DNA of 64,000 bases from an uncultured Clostridia bacterium (lineage in GTDB: Bacteria; Bacillota; Clostridia; Oscillospirales; Ruminococcaceae): the NCBI GenBank assembly GCA_947631455.1, contig CANRLH010000003.1, positions 124,001 to 188,000 of the forward strand. The letters are read 5' to 3'. The notes under the pieces were generated by a model, which was not told the DNA's origin, searched no databases, and saw only the letters and a list, made by a program, of their open reading frames with translations. Below are positions 46,178-55,527 of this stretch, piece by piece (positions within the stretch are counted from its first letter, which is position 1; each line of letters starts with the position of its first letter). The translations under genes and the position numbers were made by a program.

Positions 46178-46993
46178 TTAGTTTGTTTTAGAAAATATAT
46201 AATCTATTACTGCCGCAATAGCATTTTCGTCATTGGATTGCTTTAATACAAGGTCAGAGACCGATTTAACTTCCTGCGTTGCGTTACTTGGGCATACACC
46301 AAAATCAGCATACCTTATCATCTCGATGTCGTTGTTGTAATCACCTGCACAGACAATAGTATAATCCGAAAGTCCGAATATTTCCCTCATTTTATGTACT
46401 GCCGTTCCCTTTGAGTTACCAAGGGGCAAAATCTCATAAAAAAATCTGTCGCTCCTGACAAAGTCAACTCCGCTAAAGCCTTTAGCCTCAACATAACTTA
46501 CGACCTTATCGATATTGTCCTCCGTGTCAGCAAACAAAACCTTATACCACGGTTCATCTATATCGGAAAACTCTACTATATCCGGATGTGATTTACAGAT
46601 TCTTGTATGATATTCCTCCATATCGTTGTACTGCACAATTTTTATGTTCGACTGAACCAGTATCTCGCAGCCGAGATTCGGAAAATGCTCTAATATATCA
46701 AGCACCATAGGTTTTGTAATATCAGGAACGTAACGGTCGTAAAGCGACTTTTTATTATTGTAGTCATATACCATTCCGCCGTTAAAAAGAATCATAGGAA
46801 AATTACACTTAAAATAATCAAAGTAAAGCTCTGCCGCCTGAAGCGCTCTTCCAGTCGCGATCGTAAACTTTCCTCCGGCACTCTGGAAGCGCTCTACAGC
46901 TTTAAGGTTTTCCTTAGTCGGAATTTTATTTGACGGAAGGAATGTTCCGTCCATATCCGTTATGAGGAGCACCTTGCTTATGTCTTCAAACAT
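46178..46993 (-). CDS. Cof-type HAD-IIB phosphatase
   Basis: 271 aa. Motif I DMDGTFLPS (nucleophile Asp15), motif III Lys in GNSKGTAVHKM and motif IV GDYNNDIEMIRYAD; a C2B cap lies between. Probably a sugar or cofactor phosphate phosphatase; the substrate cannot be read. Located between the pseudouridine synthase gene (3 nt away) and transketolase. Confidence 0.93.
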   Translation of the reverse strand: MFEDISKVLLITDMDGTFLPSNKIPTKENLKAVERFQSAGGKFTIATGRALQAAELYFDYFKCNFPMILFNGGMVYDYNNKKSLYDRYVPDITKPMVLDILEHFPNLGCEILVQSNIKIVQYNDMEEYHTRICKSHPDIVEFSDIDEPWYKVLFADTEDNIDKVVSYVEAKGFSGVDFVRSDRFFYEILPLGNSKGTAVHKMREIFGLSDYTIVCAGDYNNDIEMIRYADFGVCPSNATQEVKSVSDLVLKQSNDENAIAAVIDYIFSKTN

Positions 46994-46996
46994 ACT

Positions 46997-47899
46997 CTAT
47001 CTTATCCTTTTCAATACCTGTATAAAATATTCCGGCAGTTCGCTGTCAAATTCCATATAGGTGCCGTTTGGATGAACGAATCCCAAAAGCTTTGCGTGCA
47101 AGCACTGGCCGTCAAGCCCTTTAAAAGGCTTTGAGTAAACATCGTCTCCCAAAACAGGGTGACCTATATATTTTGAATGAACTCTTATCTGATGAGTTCT
47201 ACCTGTTTCAAGCGAAAATTCAACAAGTGAATAACCGCTGTATTCTTCAATTACTCTATAATGTGTAACAGCTTCCCTTGAATTTTCATAGGTAACGCAC
47301 ATCTTTTTTCTATCCGTCCTGCTTCTTCCTATCGGAGCGTTTATAGTTCCCGACGGTTCTTTAAAGCGTCCGAGACACACAGCCATATACACTCTTTTAA
47401 AAGAGTGATCTTTTATCTGTTCAGAAAGAAAATTGTGCGCACGGTCGGTTTTTGCGACCATCAAAAGACCACTTGTATTTTTATCAATTCTATGTACGAT
47501 TCCCGGACGTATAACGCCATTGATGCTCGAAAGCTTCCCCTTACAGTGATACATAAGAGCGTTTACAAGCGTGCCGTCATAATTTCCCGGGGCGGGATGA
47601 ACTACCATACCCTTTGGCTTATTCACGACCAACAACTCTTCGTCCTGATAAACTATATCAAGCGGAATGTTCTGAGGCTTGATGTCAAGTTCTTCAGGAT
47701 CAGGCACAGTTACTGTGAGCATATCCCCGATCTTTAACTTTGTATTCTTTGATGCCGCCTTTAAGTTTATCAGTACGTTGCCGCTTTCAAACAGCTTCTG
47801 AATGGATGAGCGAGTCATTTCTTCAAGACAACAGGATAAAAACTTATCCGCTCTTACTCCCTCGCCTCCAGTATCAACAGAAAAATCAAGAGTTCTCAT
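46997..47899 (-). CDS. RluA-family 23S rRNA pseudouridine synthase (RluD-like)
   Basis: 300 aa. N-terminal S4 RNA-binding domain (about 15-75) and catalytic domain with HRIDKNTSG (Asp139 nucleophile). Overlaps lspA by 4 nt (ATGA); the lspA-rluD pairing is typical of Firmicutes. The exact rRNA target is not determined. Confidence 0.95.
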   Translation of the reverse strand: MRTLDFSVDTGGEGVRADKFLSCCLEEMTRSSIQKLFESGNVLINLKAASKNTKLKIGDMLTVTVPDPEELDIKPQNIPLDIVYQDEELLVVNKPKGMVVHPAPGNYDGTLVNALMYHCKGKLSSINGVIRPGIVHRIDKNTSGLLMVAKTDRAHNFLSEQIKDHSFKRVYMAVCLGRFKEPSGTINAPIGRSRTDRKKMCVTYENSREAVTHYRVIEEYSGYSLVEFSLETGRTHQIRVHSKYIGHPVLGDDVYSKPFKGLDGQCLHAKLLGFVHPNGTYMEFDSELPEYFIQVLKRIR

Positions 47900-48387
47900 T
47901 TAAGCCCATTACCTTTTTGTTTTCTCGCCTTGATATCGTCAACAATAAGCCATGTGCAGAAGCATATTGCCCCCACAACAACACAAATATCCGCAAAGTT
48001 AAAAACGGGAAAGTCGATAAAATCAACTTTAATATAATCCACGACCTCGTTTAGCCTTATACGATCAAGCATATTGCCTATTCCACCGCTTATCATTGCC
48101 GTTAAAGAGATTACTCCTATAAAAGACCTTATTTTTTTCTTGAATATCAAATAAAGTACGATCAAAACAGCAACAACTGCAATTGCTATAAGAAGGACTG
48201 TCCTGCCCTCTAAAATGCTCCACGCGGCGCCCTTGTTTCTTACGTGAGTTATGGAAAATACATCAAAATCTCCAAGTGATAACGAAAATGCCGTGCCGCC
48301 GACAACAATATTATTGACGACAACTAATTTAATTACCTGGTCTATACTGACAAGCGCAATTAAAATAACAACTGATAAAGCTATCAT
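47896..48387 (-). CDS. lspA: Lipoprotein signal peptidase (SPase II)
   Basis: 163 aa, four membrane helices. The aspartate pair is present: Asp117 in VVDYI and Asp133 in NFADIC, with the GGIGNMLDR motif before them. Cleaves prolipoproteins such as the adaptor at 4966-5973. A 12-bp hairpin separates it from ileS. Confidence 0.96.
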   Translation of the reverse strand: MIALSVVILIALVSIDQVIKLVVVNNIVVGGTAFSLSLGDFDVFSITHVRNKGAAWSILEGRTVLLIAIAVVAVLIVLYLIFKKKIRSFIGVISLTAMISGGIGNMLDRIRLNEVVDYIKVDFIDFPVFNFADICVVVGAICFCTWLIVDDIKARKQKGNGLK

Positions 48388-48405
48388 TTTCTCTCCTTAT
48401 TTAAA

Positions 48406-48436
48406 CATAAGTTGCCGAAAACTCCGACAACTTATG
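48406..48436 (-). terminator. Hairpin between ileS and lspA, possible attenuator
   Basis: Twelve-bp stem with one G-U (48406-48417 with 48425-48436), 7-nt loop; the following tract is only TTTAAAT, so termination would be leaky. It lies just before the lspA ribosome site. Confidence 0.5.
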
Positions 48437-48475
48437 AAAAATTTATATCTGCAAAATGCCGTCAAACCTTTAATG

Positions 48476-51268
48476 TCACTTTATCGCCTTAGCACATCTT
48501 GCGCAGAGAGTGGGATGCTCGCTGTCCTGACCGACTTCTTCTGAATAAGACCAGCACCTTTCGCACTTTTCTCCGCCAGCCTTCTTGACGCTCATTGTAA
48601 CGCCTTCAATATCGCCGGCAAACTCGCCTTCTCCTCTTAAAACTTCAACCTTTGATACGATAAATACCTCCGGCAGAAACTCCTTTACAGCGTTTATCTT
48701 GTTGAGCATTTCTCCATCAGCGTAAATCTCGATATCAGCCTCAAGGGATTTTCCGATGATCTTATCGTTTCTCTTTATTTCAAGAGCCTTTTTAGCGTCA
48801 TCTCTGAGAGCGTAAATAAGCTCCCATCTGCTCTTGAAATCATCTGACACACAAATTCCAGAAGGATTTGGCATTTCATTTAGGAAAATGCTCTTTGTGT
48901 TGTCATCTTTTGAATGAGGTATATAACTCCATATCTCGTCAGCCGTAAAGGACAAAATAGGCGCAACAAGGCGTGAAACCGCAGAAAGTATTCTATACAT
49001 TACCGTTTGTGCAGCGCGCCTCAAAACGCTGTCTTCCTTTTCACAATAAAGTCTGTCCTTTATGATGTCAAGATAGAAGTTTGACATATCTGTAACGCAG
49101 AAATTGTGAATAGCGTGAAAAACTATATGATAGTCAAAAGCCTCGTAAGCTGCCTTTACTTTTTCAATAAGCTCGTCAAGCTTAAGCATTGCCCATTTAT
49201 CAAGTTCTAAAAGCTCATCGTCTGAAACCGCATCCTTGTCAATGTCGAATCCGTTTGCATTGGATAGGTTACCCAGAATAAAGCGCGCAGTGTTTCTGAT
49301 TTTCTTATATGCGTCAGAAAGCTGAGACAATATATCCTTTGAAATTCTTATATCAGAATGATAATCGCTTGAGGCTACCCAAAGTCTTAAAATATCAGCT
49401 CCGTATTTTTCTGTTATCTCGCTTGGTTCGATTCCGTTTCCAAGGGATTTGTGCATGGTCTTTCCCTGTCCGTCAACTACCCAGCCATGCGTGCAAACAG
49501 CCTTATAAGGCGCTCTGCCGCTGCACACAACCGATGTGAGCAGTGACGACTGAAACCAACCTCTGTACTGATCCGCGCCCTCAAGATACAAATCAGCCGG
49601 AGAGGAAAGCTCTTCCCTTTCGTCCAGAACTGCGGTGTGTGTAACTCCGCTGTCAAACCACACATCCATTATGTCCATTTCTTTTTCAAATTCACCGCAG
49701 CCACAATCACACTTTACGCTGTCCGGTATAAACTCACAAACATCACGTGTATACCAAGCGTCTGATCCCTCTTTCCTGAAAAGATCAGATATAGCATTTA
49801 TCGTTTCCTCGGTAACTATTGGCTTGTGACAATCCTTGCAGTAGATGATCGGAATAGGTACTCCCCATGTTCTCTGACGGGAAATACACCAGTCAGATCT
49901 GTCCATAACCATTCCCTTTATTCTGTCTTCACCCCAACCCGGGATCCATTCAACACTTTCTATAGCCTTAACTGCCTCTTCCTTGAAATCGTTTACCGAG
50001 CAGAACCACTGCTCCGTAGCACGGAAAAGCACGGGAGACTTACATCTCCAGCAATGCGGGTATTGGTGCTCTATCTCCTCAAGGGCAAAAAGCGCTCCTG
50101 TTTCTTCAAGATGCTTTGCGATAACCTTATTAGCCTCATCTGTCTTAAGACCCTCGAACATACCCGATTCCTTAGTGAGTACGCCCTTGCCGTCAACACC
50201 GACAACAATTCCTATATCGCTGTAGTTTTTGCAAACCTCAAAGTCCTCGACACCGTATCCGGGAGCCGTGTGAACACATCCTGTTCCACTGTCGAGCGTA
50301 ACGTGGTCACCTATGATGACTGGCGACGGACGGTTCATAAACGGGTGCTCCGTCTTTATCCCCTCAAGCTCTCTGCCTAAAAAAGTTCCCTCGCAGCTGT
50401 ATTCGCTTATGCCGGCTGCTTCCATAGTAGCGGGAACAAGATACTGAGCCATAACGTAGTTTTCACCGTTAGAAGCTTTAACTACCGTGTATTCATAATC
50501 AGGGCCCAGACATATCGCCAGATTGCCAGGCAATGTCCATGTGGTGGTCGTCCATATAACGAAAAATGTTTTGTCCAGGTCAATTCCAAGCGACGAAAAA
50601 ACACCCTTATCGTCTGAAACCTTGAATTTTACATAAATTGAGTGACACGGATCATCAGAGTACTCGATCTCAGCTTCAGCCAGAGCAGTTTGACATTCCG
50701 GACACCAGTATACCGGCTTAAGTCCCTTATAAATATAACCTTTTTTCGCCATTTCGCCGAATACCTTGACCTGCCTTGCCTCAAATTCAGGCTTAAGAGT
50801 AAGGTAAGGATCGTCAAAATCGCCCAAAACACCAAGGCGCTTGAACTGCTTTTTTTGATTTTCTACAAATGAAAGCGCAAAATCCTTGCAGTGCTTTCTA
50901 AGTTCGGGCGCAGGAATAGCACCGTTTTCCACTCCTATTGATTTCATCGCCTTAAGCTCAATAGGAAGTCCGTGGGTATCCCAGCCCGGTACGTACGGCG
51001 AACAGCAGCCGCTCATATTCTTATATTTTACTATTATGTCTTTCAAGACCTTGTTAAGCGCAGTGCCCAAGTGTATATCGCCGTTTGCATACGGAGGTCC
51101 GTCGTGCAGAATATACGATGGCTTGCCCTCGTTGTTTTTGATCATTTCATAATAAAGTCTCTCATCGTCCCACTTAGAAAGCATCTCGGGCTCTCTCTGA
51201 GGAAGATTTCCCCTCATCGGGAAATCCGTCTGCGGTAAATTCAAAGTCTTGTTGTAGTCCTGTGACAT
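48476..51268 (-). CDS. ileS: Isoleucyl-tRNA synthetase
   Basis: 930 aa class I synthetase. HIGH motif PPYANGDIHLG, CP1 editing domain with TWTLPGNLAI, KMSKS-type motif KTMHKSLGN (Met-His instead of Met-Ser) and a C-terminal zinc finger CERCWSY...CARC, which marks the bacterial type sensitive to mupirocin by family knowledge. No T-box leader: divIVA ends 20 nt before it, so it is transcribed with the division genes. Confidence 0.98.
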   Translation of the reverse strand: MSQDYNKTLNLPQTDFPMRGNLPQREPEMLSKWDDERLYYEMIKNNEGKPSYILHDGPPYANGDIHLGTALNKVLKDIIVKYKNMSGCCSPYVPGWDTHGLPIELKAMKSIGVENGAIPAPELRKHCKDFALSFVENQKKQFKRLGVLGDFDDPYLTLKPEFEARQVKVFGEMAKKGYIYKGLKPVYWCPECQTALAEAEIEYSDDPCHSIYVKFKVSDDKGVFSSLGIDLDKTFFVIWTTTTWTLPGNLAICLGPDYEYTVVKASNGENYVMAQYLVPATMEAAGISEYSCEGTFLGRELEGIKTEHPFMNRPSPVIIGDHVTLDSGTGCVHTAPGYGVEDFEVCKNYSDIGIVVGVDGKGVLTKESGMFEGLKTDEANKVIAKHLEETGALFALEEIEHQYPHCWRCKSPVLFRATEQWFCSVNDFKEEAVKAIESVEWIPGWGEDRIKGMVMDRSDWCISRQRTWGVPIPIIYCKDCHKPIVTEETINAISDLFRKEGSDAWYTRDVCEFIPDSVKCDCGCGEFEKEMDIMDVWFDSGVTHTAVLDEREELSSPADLYLEGADQYRGWFQSSLLTSVVCSGRAPYKAVCTHGWVVDGQGKTMHKSLGNGIEPSEITEKYGADILRLWVASSDYHSDIRISKDILSQLSDAYKKIRNTARFILGNLSNANGFDIDKDAVSDDELLELDKWAMLKLDELIEKVKAAYEAFDYHIVFHAIHNFCVTDMSNFYLDIIKDRLYCEKEDSVLRRAAQTVMYRILSAVSRLVAPILSFTADEIWSYIPHSKDDNTKSIFLNEMPNPSGICVSDDFKSRWELIYALRDDAKKALEIKRNDKIIGKSLEADIEIYADGEMLNKINAVKEFLPEVFIVSKVEVLRGEGEFAGDIEGVTMSVKKAGGEKCERCWSYSEEVGQDSEHPTLCARCAKAIK

Positions 51269-51288
51269 TTAAAGTCTTCTCCCTTATG

Positions 51289-52035
51289 TTAGTTGTTTTT
51301 TCCGAATTTCAGGTCGCTAAAGTGAGTATCCTCCGGGGCATATGTATTTCCCTCATACGGAAATGCCTCTTCCGGTTTTGCAGGCTGAGAATTCTTAAGT
51401 TCCTCGGCAGCCTTGATGATAGCCCTGCTCTCCTCAAGCTGCTTTGCCTCTTCCTCTTTTTGCTTAATTATCTTTTCAATATCTTCTTCTGTGATTTCCG
51501 GAAGCTCCATAATAAGCTTGAGCTGTTTATTGTAAAGCTCTGTAAGCTTTGCCTTAAATCTTGTGACCTCAAGCTTTAATTTTTCAAGATTTTCTGCTTC
51601 CTTTTCAGCCTGAAGTTTGGTTGTCTTTATTTTATACTCGGTCTTTTCCGTGTTTTCCTTTATTATCCTCTCGCATTTTGCCTTGTGCTCACGAACGATC
51701 CTGTCGCATTGCTCCGCGCTCTCACGAGAAACTCTTTCCTGCTCTGCCTTGGCATCGGAAATCATCTTGTCCGCCTTCTCCTGAGCATCAGTCAACACCT
51801 GATGTCCCTGCTTCTGCGCACCCAGCAAAGCCTCTTTAATAGCTTCCTCGTCGTTTCTATACTCGTTTATTTTCTCAACAAGCTTAATTATTTTTTCATC
51901 GCTCTCCTCATTCTCAGCAACCAATGCTTCGACAAGCTTTGATACCTCAAGAAGGTATGCGTCAACGTCTTCGGGCTTGTATCCGAAGGTTCCCTTTTCA
52001 AAACGCTTTTCAGCGATGTCTCTTGGACTAAGCAT
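51289..52035 (-). CDS. divIVA: DivIVA-domain protein
   Basis: 248 aa. N-terminal DivIVA motif MLSPRDIAEKRFEKGTFGY followed by the Val-Asp-Ala-Tyr-Leu helix, then a long coiled coil (about 25-215) and a short polar tail. Binds curved membrane and organises poles or septum. GGAGG lies 8 nt upstream. It belongs to the yggS-sepF-ylmH-divIVA cluster. Confidence 0.95.
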   Translation of the reverse strand: MLSPRDIAEKRFEKGTFGYKPEDVDAYLLEVSKLVEALVAENEESDEKIIKLVEKINEYRNDEEAIKEALLGAQKQGHQVLTDAQEKADKMISDAKAEQERVSRESAEQCDRIVREHKAKCERIIKENTEKTEYKIKTTKLQAEKEAENLEKLKLEVTRFKAKLTELYNKQLKLIMELPEITEEDIEKIIKQKEEEAKQLEESRAIIKAAEELKNSQPAKPEEAFPYEGNTYAPEDTHFSDLKFGKNN

Positions 52036-52047
52036 TTACGTGTCCTC

Positions 52048-52830
52048 CTAATCATATTTGTTAATTACAACTGTAACACGGTTTTTACGTGTAAAACCGC
52101 ATATCCTGTCGAATTTATATTTTCCGTAACCTCTAACCGAAAAAATCTTACCTTCATCAAGTTGTGTTGAAGGAGAGGTCACAAGGCGGTAATCAATACT
52201 AACTCCCGTATTCTTTATAAGCTCAGAGGCTTTTTCCCTGCTGAGACCCAAAGCAAGAGATATTATGCAATCGAGCCGGACGTTTGAGACAGTCCCCTTG
52301 ATCTGCGTAAAAGTTTGCTCATAAGCTACAGACTCGTCAAAGCCGTCCGAAATTTTCACTCCGACCCTGCCTATCTTTGTGATCTCATTTATAACAGTGT
52401 AGTGCATTTTTTTGTCAAGGAAAACGCAGGACTTACCCTCTGATACAATAATATCTCCGACAGTATCACGCTTTATATTAAGCGCCATAAGACTTCCTAA
52501 AAAATCCCTGTGGGAAAGTCTGTCTTCCCTGCGATAGGTAAAGGTAACAGGTAAAATCGGAAATTCTGAACTGTCAGGCTCTGAATACTCCGGAAAAACC
52601 CCCAGCATAACTCTTTGAGCAGCTTCGTATCCGCCGAAGAATATAAAATTATCCACACGATCAGATAAAAGTGCGTTTTCGGCAAGAAAGCGCTGTCTCT
52701 GATCTAAAAAGTGAGAAAACCTTGGTGTGTACTTTTCTTTAGCATATCGCGCCAGATCAAATATACGGTTTATAAAAAGCCTATCTTCATCGCTCAGTTC
52801 ACCGAGAAATGAAAGATTACCTTTGTTCAT
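52048..52830 (-). CDS. ylmH: YlmH S4-domain RNA-binding protein
   Basis: 260 aa. N-terminal YlmH domain, C-terminal S4 domain (about 180-250; LDCIISLALGLSREKASELIKN). YlmH assists stalled ribosomes and is genetically linked to division. Its ATG overlaps the sepF stop by one base (TGATG). Confidence 0.95.
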   Translation of the reverse strand: MNKGNLSFLGELSDEDRLFINRIFDLARYAKEKYTPRFSHFLDQRQRFLAENALLSDRVDNFIFFGGYEAAQRVMLGVFPEYSEPDSSEFPILPVTFTYRREDRLSHRDFLGSLMALNIKRDTVGDIIVSEGKSCVFLDKKMHYTVINEITKIGRVGVKISDGFDESVAYEQTFTQIKGTVSNVRLDCIISLALGLSREKASELIKNTGVSIDYRLVTSPSTQLDEGKIFSVRGYGKYKFDRICGFTRKNRVTVVINKYD

Positions 52831-53252
52831 CAGAAGCTATATCCGTTATTCTCAAGCTCACTCATAAGGTCAACACCGGAAAATCCGACATTTCTTGGCA
52901 TTATAGCAAATGTCTTCTGAGCCATCATTTTAATGTCAGCGCCGTTTGCATATGCTACTCCCGACAAAAAGTCAAGAATTCTCTTTGCGTCCTCAGCCTT
53001 TACAGTTTCAAGATTAAGCAAAACTGTTTTCTGCGCATTAAGATCGTCTCCGATCGACTTCACCTCATTGAAGTCAGCAGGCCTTGCAAGCACAATCTGA
53101 AGCGTAGTAGTAGCGGCTATTTTTACCTCTCTGTTTCTCTTGTCAGCCGCAGGATCAACAGCCTGTACGCTGCCGTCGTAAACAGGAGAAAGATCCTCTT
53201 CTGTTTCGTCTGTTCCAACGAATAAATTTTTAAAGCTTTGCATTACACTCAT
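52830..53252 (-). CDS. sepF: Cell division protein SepF
   Basis: 140 aa. N-terminal amphipathic membrane-binding helix (SVMQSFKNLFVG), variable linker, then the SepF core (ILVARPADFNEVKSIGDDL; VLLNLETV; ILDFLSGVAYANGADI). Anchors FtsZ polymers. GGAGG lies 8 nt before the ATG. The protein lacks the long linker of Bacillus SepF. Confidence 0.95.
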   Translation of the reverse strand: MSVMQSFKNLFVGTDETEEDLSPVYDGSVQAVDPAADKRNREVKIAATTTLQIVLARPADFNEVKSIGDDLNAQKTVLLNLETVKAEDAKRILDFLSGVAYANGADIKMMAQKTFAIMPRNVGFSGVDLMSELENNGYSF

Positions 53253-53254
53253 AG

Positions 53255-53968
53255 TTAAACCTCCATATATTTTCTCGCCCCGAAGAGCTTGGTTCCGATT
53301 CTTACAAGATTAGATCCGTACTTCACAGCCATCTCATAATCTCCCGACATTCCGACTGAAAGTATATCCATACTCACTCCCGGAATATCTTCACTCTTTA
53401 TATTTTCAAACAAATCCTTAAGTTTCAGATAAATCTCATCGCGCGACCCAATCGGCGGGATCGCCATAAGCCCTCTGACCCTGACGCCGGGCAGGCATGA
53501 AATCTCAGATATAAGCGGCAAGGCAACACGCTTATCAACACCGCTCTTACTCAGTTCATCGCCGATATTGACTTCAATGAGAATATCCATAACCTTGCCG
53601 TTTTTTACAGCAAGTCTGCTTATCTCACCTGCGAGCTTAACTGAATCGACCGACTGGATCATTTTCACATCATTTATGATGTACTTGACCTTGTTGGTTT
53701 GCAAATGTCCGATAAAATGAACATCACAAGGACGGTAAAAGTCTTTTTTTGCCGTGTATTCCTGTACCCTGTTCTCACCTAAAAGAGTAACTCCGCAGTC
53801 TATCGCGGCATTGACGATCTCAGGCGCAACAGTCTTTGTAACTGCCATAATTTCGACATTTTCCGATTCTCTGCCGTATTTTACTTTTGCATTCTGTATA
53901 TTATAACATATTTCCCTGTAGTTTTCAACAACAAATTGAAATTTATCACTGCTAAAATCAGTCGTCAT
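53255..53968 (-). CDS. YggS/YlmE-family PLP homeostasis protein
   Basis: 237 aa PLP-binding TIM barrel. PLP lysine in VEIMAVTKTVAPE; GENRVQEYTAK and the HFIGHLQTNKVK phosphate-region motif; SVGMSGDYEMAVKYGSNLVRIGTKLFG at the end. The ATG at 53968 lies inside the end of the HlyD-like gene (11-nt overlap); a longer frame runs back through that gene and is rejected. Confidence 0.95.
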   Translation of the reverse strand: MTTDFSSDKFQFVVENYREICYNIQNAKVKYGRESENVEIMAVTKTVAPEIVNAAIDCGVTLLGENRVQEYTAKKDFYRPCDVHFIGHLQTNKVKYIINDVKMIQSVDSVKLAGEISRLAVKNGKVMDILIEVNIGDELSKSGVDKRVALPLISEISCLPGVRVRGLMAIPPIGSRDEIYLKLKDLFENIKSEDIPGVSMDILSVGMSGDYEMAVKYGSNLVRIGTKLFGARKYMEV

Positions 53969-55169
53969 CCTTTTCAACCCCTTCGACAAGTATCTGATCG
54001 TACAAAAGCAGATAATCCTCGTCAGATGTCTGACTGGTAAGAACGTAATCGTCCCCCTCATAAACAACGTCTATTTTCTTAAACGTTATCTCCTGGCCCA
54101 AAATCGTATATACGCCTTTTACGCCGTCCTTAAATCTGATTGCGCCTCTGGGTACCTTTATGCCCGTGTATTCATCAAAGATAATCTCAATATTCTCAAA
54201 CCTGTTCTGAAGCAGCGTTTTATCAAGCTGACTGCAATCAAGAACAATAAGATACTTGCTTTCATCTTCGTTTATGGGCCTTATTGAGTCAACGCTCATG
54301 GTGTATACTCGGTCAGAAGAACTGAACCGCACACTGAGCGAATTGCTTTGCATAAGATTAAGCTCAACGAATTTGTTTGTTTTATCTATTATTCCTATAA
54401 ACTTGGCTGCGTATCCGTCTATTACTTTTCCAATGGCGTTTTGTGTAACATTCGGTTCCGCCGAAAACAGTGACTGCACACGCTCATATGTCAGATTGTC
54501 AATGTCTTTCACCGATATCATGCCCTCATAACCGTCAAGCTTTGAAGCGAAATAGCCCGATTCTGAAGCCATAACAGTATCTATGGGAGCGGCGCACCTG
54601 TTAGAATAATCCGCTATATCTTTATCCAGAGCTTCTATTTCAGAACTGAAATCCACCGTGTTCCTGGTCAGAATGTTGTTTATATTAAGAAGATATGTCA
54701 ACTCCTTCCTTGCGGAGTAAACATCACCATACAAACCATCGTCGCAATCCCTTACAAGCGACATATACTGCTGATTTATTTTATCTCTCAGCACCTCAGT
54801 CTGAACGCTGTTTGAAGTACCGGGATTCTGCGCTTTTTCGTAGTCGTTTTTTAAAGAAGTAAGCTTTTCTACCTGTTTTTTGCAGTATATCTGATCTTCA
54901 TTTTCATAAACATTTGCGATAACCGAATTCTCTGAAAGCTTAGAAGCATCCGTACAGTTGAACTCCAAAACGCCTTCTCCTGAATACTGAATGACCTTTT
55001 CGTCCCTAACAAACATTCCTTTAAAGGATTTATTTTCATCAACCGTATATAAAATTGCCTCTTCAGTCTCCCTTGAATCCCTCAGTGAGTAAACAAGCTG
55101 ACTTCCGACCATAAGCAGGACGAAAACGGAAAGAACAACAGCCATTACCTTGATGGTTACCGAATTCAT
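53958..55169 (-). CDS. HlyD-like membrane protein in the division cluster
   Basis: 403 aa. One N-terminal membrane helix (about 7-28), a lipoyl/HlyD-type strand block split around a helical hairpin (about 95-170), and C-terminal beta-barrel (PRGAIRFKDGVKGVYTILG). It resembles efflux adaptors, but no transporter is nearby; proteins like this recur upstream of yggS-sepF in Clostridia, so an envelope role linked to division is inferred. GGGAG precedes the ATG. Confidence 0.85.
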   Translation of the reverse strand: MNSVTIKVMAVVLSVFVLLMVGSQLVYSLRDSRETEEAILYTVDENKSFKGMFVRDEKVIQYSGEGVLEFNCTDASKLSENSVIANVYENEDQIYCKKQVEKLTSLKNDYEKAQNPGTSNSVQTEVLRDKINQQYMSLVRDCDDGLYGDVYSARKELTYLLNINNILTRNTVDFSSEIEALDKDIADYSNRCAAPIDTVMASESGYFASKLDGYEGMISVKDIDNLTYERVQSLFSAEPNVTQNAIGKVIDGYAAKFIGIIDKTNKFVELNLMQSNSLSVRFSSSDRVYTMSVDSIRPINEDESKYLIVLDCSQLDKTLLQNRFENIEIIFDEYTGIKVPRGAIRFKDGVKGVYTILGQEITFKKIDVVYEGDDYVLTSQTSDEDYLLLYDQILVEGVEKDDD

Positions 55170-55186
55170 TTGCTACTCCCGTCCGC

Positions 55187-55426
55187 TTACTGATTGCTGT
55201 TGCCCGAATCCAGAATATTTATCGGCCTTGACGGTGCGATAGTTGAAATCGCATGCTTGTACACCACATTTTGCTTACCGTCGCAGTCCATGATCACAAT
55301 ATAGCTGTCAAAACCGTTTACAAGGCCCTTAAACTGAAATCCGTTTACCAAGAAAACTGTTACGGGAACTTTCTCTTTTCTCGCCTGATTAAGGAAAACA
55401 TCCTGCAAATTCATTGCCTTATTCAT
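55187..55426 (-). CDS. hfq: RNA chaperone Hfq
   Basis: 79 aa. Sm1 motif ([24 protein letters not shown]) and Sm2 motif YKHAIST. The start at 55426 has AGGA 8 nt upstream; the ATG three codons earlier is too close to it. Follows miaA as in most bacteria. The tail is short (SGNSNQ), typical of Firmicutes. Confidence 0.97.
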   Translation of the reverse strand: MNKAMNLQDVFLNQARKEKVPVTVFLVNGFQFKGLVNGFDSYIVIMDCDGKQNVVYKHAISTIAPSRPINILDSGNSNQ

Positions 55427-55498
55427 TTTGTTCATCCTTTCTTTGATTTCTCAAAGTGCAATGTTCCGTCGATCACGCAAAACATAAATACACATTTA

Positions 55499-55527
55499 AT
55501 TGTATCACAAAAAATCCGTTTTGGCTA
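55499..55527 (-). promoter_or_regulatory. Possible internal promoter for hfq inside the end of miaA
   Basis: TAGCCA (55522-55527), 17-nt spacer, TGA-TACAAT (-10 at 55499-55504) on the minus strand, about 75 nt before hfq. Plausible but not strong. Confidence 0.4.

Noticed and set aside
51269-51288. T-box leader before ileS
   Set aside because: Only 20 nt separate divIVA from ileS; there is no room for a specifier stem or a terminator/antiterminator.
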